Assembly: GCA_947464515.1 (NCBI GenBank) | Contig: CANHXF010000019.1 | Span: forward strand, 1 to 13,401 | Length of the DNA: 13,401 nt | Reading direction: 5' to 3' | Origin: Flavobacteriales bacterium | Lineage (GTDB): Bacteria; Bacteroidota; Bacteroidia; NS11-12g; UBA955 | The notes under the pieces: generated by a model | Databases searched by the model: none | What the model was told of the DNA's origin: nothing | Seen by the model: the letters and a program-made list of their open reading frames with translations, nothing else | Position numbers and translations under genes: made by a program | Part shown: positions 12,614 to 13,401 of the stretch, piece after piece | Position numbering within the stretch: the stretch's first letter is position 1 | Layout: the number at the start of each line of letters is the position of its first letter

Positions 12614-13401
12614 ATGGTCCCCGCGCATTTGAGTAAATTGATTAAGTCGTTGCCTGACTCGCCGGGGGTCTACAAGTATTTTGATGCGCAGGATGTTATT
12701 ATCTATGTGGGGAAGGCCAAAAACCTCAAAAAGCGCGTCACCAGTTATTTTACCAAACAGCAGCACGAGAATCGCAAAACCGCCATTTTGGTCAGTAAGA
12801 TTCAGTATTTTGAATACACGGTGGTTGATACCGAGATGGATGCTTTGCTGTTGGAGAACAGTTTGATAAAGGAATTTCAGCCGAGGTATAATATTTCATT
12901 AAAGGACGATAAAACGTATCCATACATTCGGATTACGGCGGAGCGGTTTCCGAGGGTTTTTCCGACGAGGAATCCGATTCGTGATGGGTCTGATTATTAC
13001 GGGCCGTATGCGAATGTCAAGGTGATGCACACCGTATTGGATTTGGTAAAAAAATTGTATCCCACCCGGAATTGTAATTTTGGGATGACGCCCGCGAGCG
13101 TAGCCGCGGGCAAACACAAAATTTGCATGGAATACCAGCTGGGGAACTGCTTGGGTCCCTGCGAAGGGCATCAAACCGAATCATCGTACAACGAAAGCAT
13201 CGCCCAGATCAAATATCTGTTGAAAGGGAATTTGGGGGAGGTGAAACGACATCTAAAGGAGTTGATGCTGAATGCCGCCGCCGAATTGGCATTTGAAAAA
13301 GCCCATGATTTCAAAGAGAAATTGGATTCCTTGGAGCGGTATCAATCAAAAAGTACCATTGTAAGCACCGTTCTCGGTGATTTAGAAGTATATAGCATTA
13401 G
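12614..13401 (+). CDS. uvrC: Excinuclease ABC subunit C, 5' part
   Basis: UvrC makes both incisions in nucleotide excision repair. The visible 262 residues begin with the GIY-YIG nuclease domain: SPGVYKYFD (16-24), IIYVGKAKNLKKRVTSYF (29-46) and LLLENSLIKEFQPRYN (78-93), with Tyr31, Arg41 and Glu81 as probable active-site residues. Cys154, Cys171, Cys179 and Cys183 fit the cysteine group that in E. coli UvrC binds an iron-sulfur cluster. The UVR (UvrB-binding) domain lies at about 200-243, including ELAFEKAHDFKEKL. The C-terminal endonuclease and HhH domains are outside the window. The ATG starts a normal N-terminus (LIKSLPDSPGVY) with almost no room for a leader. Confidence 0.96.
   Translation, partial: MVPAHLSKLIKSLPDSPGVYKYFDAQDVIIYVGKAKNLKKRVTSYFTKQQHENRKTAILVSKIQYFEYTVVDTEMDALLLENSLIKEFQPRYNISLKDDKTYPYIRITAERFPRVFPTRNPIRDGSDYYGPYANVKVMHTVLDLVKKLYPTRNCNFGMTPASVAAGKHKICMEYQLGNCLGPCEGHQTESSYNESIAQIKYLLKGNLGEVKRHLKELMLNAAAELAFEKAHDFKEKLDSLERYQSKSTIVSTVLGDLEVYSI
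13090..13111. repeat. GC-rich palindrome within uvrC
   Basis: GCCCGCG (13090-13096) and CGCGGGC (13105-13111) are perfect 7-bp arms around AGCGTAGC, which can itself pair GC with GC. It encodes part of TPASVAAGK between the first two cluster cysteines. It is much richer in GC than its surroundings and resembles REP-type dispersed palindromes. Confidence 0.5.

Noticed and set aside
1..13401. CRISPR arrays, tRNA or rRNA genes, insertion sequences, riboswitches, replication origin
   Set aside because: No regularly spaced repeats, cloverleaf-like sequences, transposase genes or DnaA-box clusters were seen; rpmH-rnpA alone does not indicate an origin because dnaA is absent.

Overview
The window reads as chromosomal, mostly housekeeping DNA from a member of the Bacteroidota (Bacteroidetes). 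The support is threefold. Promoter-like boxes fit the Bacteroidetes consensus TTG-N17-23-TAnnTTTG, and two ribosomal protein genes have exact copies with 20-bp spacers. Shine-Dalgarno sequences are absent before almost all genes. Gene neighbourhoods are typical of the phylum: rpsF-rpsR-rplI, tandem ompH genes next to murI, and a LuxE-like acyltransferase. No phage, insertion sequence, CRISPR array, tRNA or rRNA gene was seen.

Layout. 1-686 (minus) is the 5' part of an LpxH-like metallophosphoesterase. A 189-bp divergent spacer with two inverted repeats separates it from ppk1 (polyphosphate kinase), which overlaps ppx (exopolyphosphatase) by 20 bp, so polyphosphate synthesis and breakdown form one coupled unit. 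A small two-helix membrane protein of unknown role converges on ppx with no bases between the stop codons. Then come rpmH-rnpA-yidD (ribosomal protein L34, RNase P protein, membrane insertion factor) and rpsF-rpsR-rplI (S6, S18, L9), each with a strong promoter. The second operon ends in a clear rho-independent terminator, directly followed by a 784-residue RND/MMPL-type exporter.

The 3' third begins with a LuxE-like acyl-protein synthetase on the minus strand, convergent with the exporter. Its 5' end overlaps the signal-peptide region of a divergently transcribed lipoprotein gene. Two OmpH/Skp-like periplasmic chaperone genes follow, then a terminator hairpin touching the start of murI (glutamate racemase), and finally the 5' part of uvrC (nucleotide excision repair), cut by the window edge.

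I found no convincing undescribed multi-gene system. The points most worth a second look are regulatory: perfect Shine-Dalgarno sequences only on rpsR and rplI, in a phylum whose ribosomes hide the anti-SD behind bS21, bS18 and bS6; a head-to-head antisense overlap with each promoter inside the other gene; and several TAnnTTTG boxes only 4-9 nt from start codons, implying leaderless or almost leaderless mRNAs.
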